This document shows positions 22,197-25,610 of a DNA stretch of 25,610 nt, piece after piece. Source of the stretch: Bacteroidota bacterium. Its GTDB lineage: Bacteria; Bacteroidota; Bacteroidia; Chitinophagales; Chitinophagaceae. Position 1 is the first letter of the stretch; each line of letters opens with the position of its first letter. Below the pieces are notes generated by a model, which was not told the DNA's origin, did not search any database, and worked only from the letters and a program-made list of their open reading frames with translations. Position numbers and translations under genes: made by a program. Location: positions 1-25,610 of the forward strand of contig JAEYUA010000245.1 in the NCBI GenBank assembly GCA_023433755.1, in the 5' to 3' direction.

Positions 22197-22225
22197 TTTG
22201 ACTTGAAGACCGCTACGTAGTTTTG
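22197..22225 (+). promoter_or_regulatory. Promoter for purL
   Basis: TAGTTTTG at 22218-22225 exactly matches TAnnTTTG; TTTG at 22197-22200 is 17 bp upstream, slightly short of the usual spacing. The expected start near 22231 leaves a leader of about 13 nt before the ATG at 22245. No room remains for a purine riboswitch. Confidence 0.55.
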
Positions 22226-22244
22226 CCACTTCATTTGAATGATT

Positions 22245-24479
22245 ATGGAGATTACGGCAAAAACCGCGCAACAACTTCGGCTGACAGAAGAAGAATTTGA
22301 ACTGATCAAAAAAAAACTGGGCAGAACACCCAATTTCAATGAGCTCTGTGCATTCTCCGGAATGTGGAGTGAGCATTGCAGTTATAAAAATTCCATCAAA
22401 TGGCTCAAGACCCTGCCGCGGGAAGGTGGAAAGATGCTGGTAAAAGCAGGAGAAGAAAACGCGGGCCTGATGGATATTGGGGAAGGCTATGGAGTGGTTT
22501 TCAAGATCGAATCGCATAATCATCCTTCTGCTATTGAACCCTTCCAGGGTGCCGCTACCGGTGTAGGTGGGATCCATCGTGATATTTTCACCATGGGCGC
22601 ACGTCCCATTGCTGCATTGAATTCACTCCGCTTTGGTAACCTCCAGGAGGCAAAGACCCAACACCTCCTGGCTGGTGTGGTGCACGGCATCGGTCATTAT
22701 GGCAATTGTTTTGGAGTACCTACGGTTGGTGGTGAAATTTATTTTGATCCCTGTTATCATACCAACCCTCTCGTGAATGCCATGAGTGTGGGCATCGTGA
22801 AAGTTGGGAAAACCGTTTCTGCCACAGCAGAAGGGAAAGGCAACCCGGTGATGTATGTGGGAAGTGCTACAGGAAAAGACGGTATTGGGGGTGCATCATT
22901 TGCATCGGCGGATATTACAGCGGAAAGCGCGGAAGAATTACCTGCCGTGCAGGTAGGTGATCCTTTCCAGGAAAAAAAGTTACTTGAAGCCTGCCTCGAA
23001 GTAATTGAAACCGGCGGCGTGGTGGGCATGCAGGACATGGGTGCGGCAGGCATCATCTGCTCAACTGCTGAAATGAGTGCTAAGGGAAAATCAGGCATGC
23101 GCATCGATCTTGATAAAGTACCCACCCGCCAGCAAAATATGAAAGCATGGGAACTGTTACTGAGCGAAAGCCAGGAGCGCATGCTGCTGGTTGTGGAGAA
23201 AGGCAAAGAAGACCTGGTGAAAAAAGTGTTTGACAAATGGGATCTTGAAAGCGCCGTGATCGGGGAAGTGACCGATGACGGGTTGTTAAGTTTTTATATT
23301 GGCGGACATCTTGAAGCGCAGATCCCCGCTGAAGAACTGGTGCTGGGTGGTGGCGCGCCGCAGTACGACAGAACTTATCATGAACCTGCTTATTTTTCTG
23401 AGATCAAAAAATTCAACGCCACAAGTATCAGCCAGCCTGGTAACCTCAAAGAGATTGCAGAGCAAATTGTACAGTTGCCAACCATTGCATCCAAAAGATG
23501 GATCACCAACCAGTACGACAGTATGGTGGGTACAGCTAATACTACTACCAACCAGCCTTCAGACGCGGCCATTGTACTGGTACGGGAAACAGGCCGTGGC
23601 ATTGCTGTTACGGTTGACTGCAACAGCCGTTATGTGTATGCTGATCCTTATAAAGGTGCTATGATTGCAGTGGCGGAAGCGGCCAGGAATATCGTATGCA
23701 GCGGAGGCAAACCTCTTGGTGTGACCAACTGTCTCAACTTCGGTAATCCTTACGATCCTGAAGTGTATTACCAGTTTGTAAATGCCATTAAAGGAATGGG
23801 AGAGGCCTGCCGAAAATTTGATACGCCGGTTACAGGAGGGAACGTAAGTTTTTATAACCAGAACCCAGATGGTCCTGTATTCCCCACGCCAACCATTGGC
23901 ATGGTTGGATTGGTTGATGACCTCAGCAAAAAGATGACGCTTGATTTCAAAAAATCTGGTGATGTCATATACCTGCTTGGCACTTCACGCAATGACCTTG
24001 CATCGTCAGCTTATCTCAGTAAAATTCTGAAACAGGAATATTCCCCGGCTCCGTGGTTTGACCTCGATGAGGAATTCAAGCTGCAGCAGGAACTTGCTTC
24101 ACTGATCGCATCCGGGCTGCTGCACTCCGCTCATGATATCAGCGAAGGAGGTTTGATCGTAAACCTGGTTGAAAGCGGCTTCCCCGGATCATTCGGCTTT
24201 TCCATAAAAACAGATGACACCATCCGGAAGGATGCTTTTCTTTTCGGAGAAGCGCAGAGCAGGGTGGTGGTAACTGTGGATGCTGAACAGGAAGAAACCT
24301 TCCTTGCAAGGATGATCAGTTTCCCCTGTACAAAACTGGGCGTGGTAACTGAAAGCGTAATTGAAGTGAATGGAGAGAACTGGGGTGAGATCACTGGCTG
24401 GAAAGAACTATATGATACCGCTATTGAAAAGCAGCTAGCACGTGAGCTGGAATCTGAAGGCGCTTTGGGTATGCTTTAA
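22245..24479 (+). CDS. purL: Phosphoribosylformylglycinamidine synthase subunit PurL
   Basis: Catalyses the ATP-dependent conversion of FGAR to FGAM in purine synthesis, together with the separate PurQ and PurS subunits. At 744 residues it is the small PurL form without a glutaminase domain; purQ and purS are not in the window. Motifs include RTPNFNELCAFSGMWSEHCS (27-46), IESHNHPSAIEPFQGAATG (88-106), GGIHRDIFTMGARPIA and, in the second half, a repeated AIRS-type pair with VTGGNVSFYNQ and HDISEGGL. The ATG at 22245 (MEITAKTAQQ) fits the family N-terminus; the ATG at 22239 would add two residues. Its TAA overlaps the stop codon of the convergent gene in a shared TTAA. Confidence 0.95.
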   Translation: MEITAKTAQQLRLTEEEFELIKKKLGRTPNFNELCAFSGMWSEHCSYKNSIKWLKTLPREGGKMLVKAGEENAGLMDIGEGYGVVFKIESHNHPSAIEPFQGAATGVGGIHRDIFTMGARPIAALNSLRFGNLQEAKTQHLLAGVVHGIGHYGNCFGVPTVGGEIYFDPCYHTNPLVNAMSVGIVKVGKTVSATAEGKGNPVMYVGSATGKDGIGGASFASADITAESAEELPAVQVGDPFQEKKLLEACLEVIETGGVVGMQDMGAAGIICSTAEMSAKGKSGMRIDLDKVPTRQQNMKAWELLLSESQERMLLVVEKGKEDLVKKVFDKWDLESAVIGEVTDDGLLSFYIGGHLEAQIPAEELVLGGGAPQYDRTYHEPAYFSEIKKFNATSISQPGNLKEIAEQIVQLPTIASKRWITNQYDSMVGTANTTTNQPSDAAIVLVRETGRGIAVTVDCNSRYVYADPYKGAMIAVAEAARNIVCSGGKPLGVTNCLNFGNPYDPEVYYQFVNAIKGMGEACRKFDTPVTGGNVSFYNQNPDGPVFPTPTIGMVGLVDDLSKKMTLDFKKSGDVIYLLGTSRNDLASSAYLSKILKQEYSPAPWFDLDEEFKLQQELASLIASGLLHSAHDISEGGLIVNLVESGFPGSFGFSIKTDDTIRKDAFLFGEAQSRVVVTVDAEQEETFLARMISFPCTKLGVVTESVIEVNGENWGEITGWKELYDTAIEKQLARELESEGALGML

Positions 24480-24967
24480 TAGGGCCGCCCCGTTTCCATA
24501 TTCAGTTGCATAGGTCTCAACAGGTTTTTCAACTTTGCAGAGCGGAGTTCAGACCATGCACCAAGCATGGCATAGCGCCCGACCCGGTTTTGATTCCTGG
24601 ATTTTGTATAGTGGATAGCCTGAAGGCATCCCCAGAATCCGAATGAATTCCCGTTGGGCTGTAGTTTGAAAAAATTATATCCTACCCTTATATAAATATT
24701 CCTGCCATCACAGAATCCCCAGAAATCAGTAAACAGTTTTTCTTCACCATTTTCTTTAATGTATAAATAATCGGATTCATCATCCTGGTCGAGTGTAAAT
24801 TCAATATTTTGAGGTTGATTGTTTAGAAAATCTTCGAAACTTAGGTAGAGGCCTCTTTGCATATCATTTACCCGGAACCTGTTTTTAGTGAAACGCTTAT
24901 TATAATAATCAAAAATCTCATTCTCTGTAATCTGCTTCTTGGATCTAAGAATCTTTTCGATTTCCAT
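24476..24967 (-). CDS. C-terminal domain of a split secreted protein (unknown function)
   Basis: 163 residues from the ATG at 24967; a TTG at 24997 would add ten and overlap the upstream gene. No signal peptide of its own. After a charged helical start (EKILRSKKQITENEIF) comes RGLYLSFEDFLNNQP, a stretch of acidic strands, then FWGFCDGRNIYIRVGYNFFK and NSFGFWGC. I recognise this as an uncharacterised Bacteroidota domain that, from memory, usually follows a secreted N-terminal domain in one longer protein. The upstream ORF (24982-25515) encodes such a domain in a neighbouring frame, so this is probably the 3' part of a frameshifted gene. Its stop codon overlaps that of purL. Confidence 0.6.
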   Translation of the reverse strand: MEIEKILRSKKQITENEIFDYYNKRFTKNRFRVNDMQRGLYLSFEDFLNNQPQNIEFTLDQDDESDYLYIKENGEEKLFTDFWGFCDGRNIYIRVGYNFFKLQPNGNSFGFWGCLQAIHYTKSRNQNRVGRYAMLGAWSELRSAKLKNLLRPMQLNMETGRPY

Positions 24968-24981
24968 TGCTCCTACTGTAC

Positions 24982-25515
24982 TTAATAATAGATCCAAACC
25001 TCTTTGGTAAATGAAGAGGCAATCCGGTGCAGTGGTTCCAGCCTGGTGACCGTGGTGTCATATCGCAGAAGGGCCTTATAGCTTCCCGCACTGTTTACAA
25101 AAACATCTGCGGAAAAGGTGCATTGTGAAACAAATCTCTTTTCTTCTATTTTGGCCAGGCCAATTTCTCCTGCTCTTGGTTCCTGCAATCTGAAATCCTT
25201 GAGGATGATGAGTAGTTTATATTCCTGGGTATCAGAAATAACCGATTTTTCAATTATATAGTCCTGCAGGGCATCTTCAGTTCCTCCATTCACCCTGATC
25301 CATTTGGGTCTGCCATTAATCAGTACTCCCAGGTTGGTGGTATCATATCGCAGATCTTTTATCCTAACTTCTTTGAATGGGAGGGAGACCGGTTTTTCCT
25401 CCTGTGTTGTTTCAATGGAGATTAAATGCGCATCAAAATTCATTGGCTGGGCCTGCATGGCTTGGACCATCATAATGAAAAATGCTAATAAGATCACCCG
25501 GCTGAACGTACTCAT
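24982..25515 (-). CDS. Secreted N-terminal domain of a split protein (unknown function)
   Basis: 177 residues with a signal peptide to about residue 22 (VQAMQAQ). The mature part holds PFKEVRIKDLRYDTTNLGVL and KYLL-like beta strands, then ADVFVNSAGSYKALLRYDTT, and ends abruptly at FTKEVWIYY. I do not recognise a named family, but exported Bacteroidota proteins with a 'DxRxDTxxLG' segment of this kind often continue into the domain encoded by the next ORF. The two ORFs overlap (16 bp if the TTG at 24997 is used) and differ by one frame, so one missing base explains the split. The start is the ATG at 25515. Confidence 0.6.
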   Translation of the reverse strand: MSTFSRVILLAFFIMMVQAMQAQPMNFDAHLISIETTQEEKPVSLPFKEVRIKDLRYDTTNLGVLINGRPKWIRVNGGTEDALQDYIIEKSVISDTQEYKLLIILKDFRLQEPRAGEIGLAKIEEKRFVSQCTFSADVFVNSAGSYKALLRYDTTVTRLEPLHRIASSFTKEVWIYY

Positions 25516-25610
25516 TGAACATAATTAAGAAATGGAATTCTAAAAGCAAAAATTATCCTTCATTTTCCACAGCCTTGTTAAAAACAGCTTGCGCCCCAAA
25601 AAATTGCAGT

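Noticed and set aside
22140..22244. Purine riboswitch upstream of purL
   Set aside because: The promoter leaves a leader of only about 13 nt, too short for an aptamer, and no purine-aptamer stems were seen.
1..25610. Mobile element, phage or defence island
   Set aside because: No transposase, integrase, tRNA-flanked repeats or nuclease/helicase clusters were found; the genes are mostly metabolic and envelope functions.

Overview
The window reads as a chromosomal, mostly housekeeping segment of a member of the phylum Bacteroidota, most likely family Chitinophagaceae (inference). The support is a secreted subtilase with a type IX secretion (T9SS) C-terminal sorting domain, a type III glutamine synthetase, lineage-style EF-P, AccB/AccC and PurL proteins, and several promoters of the Bacteroidota form TTTG-N(17-21)-TAnnTTTG with little sign of Shine-Dalgarno pairing. 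I see no rRNA, tRNA, insertion sequence, phage gene or CRISPR array.

Layout. Positions 1-4600: the 3' part of a 23S rRNA methyltransferase (RlmK type), a convergent M57-type lipoprotein metalloprotease, then a T9SS-exported S8 peptidase. Positions 4600-8800 (minus strand): malate dehydrogenase, a secreted thioredoxin-fold protein, and a large outer-membrane Omp85 protein whose N-terminal half looks like an atypical protein-kinase fold. Positions 8870-11590 (plus): EF-P, then accB-accC of acetyl-CoA carboxylase. Positions 11600-13310: a secreted basic protein of unknown function, a membrane-anchored lytic transglycosylase and a 7-bp repeat array. Positions 13300-16220: a phosphatidate-phosphatase-like App1 protein with a small partner gene, head to head with a diacylglycerol-kinase-like lipid kinase followed by a CsbD protein. 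Positions 16250-20710: a Uup-type ABC-F ATPase with an apparently leaderless promoter, an unlisted 34-residue membrane peptide, and glutamine synthetase III. Positions 20860-25520: a Wzy/GT-C-like polytopic membrane protein, purL, and a secreted two-domain protein that appears split by a one-base frameshift.

Genes that work together: accB and accC supply malonyl-CoA. The App1-like phosphatase and the lipid kinase would catalyse opposite steps between phosphatidate and diacylglycerol from a shared, about 20-bp divergent region. The thioredoxin-fold gene follows the Omp85/kinase-like gene by 35 bp and may serve the same envelope function. Most gene ends are closed by symmetrical, probably bidirectional hairpin terminators.

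The most unusual signals are the kinase-like motifs in front of the Omp85 barrel, an EF-P whose modification loop lacks the usual Lys/Arg at its tip, the DAG-PA divergent pair, short intergenic arrays of four to five different sequences that all keep an exact 7-bp period, and the frameshifted gene at the right end. None was checked against a database; family calls come from motif recognition.
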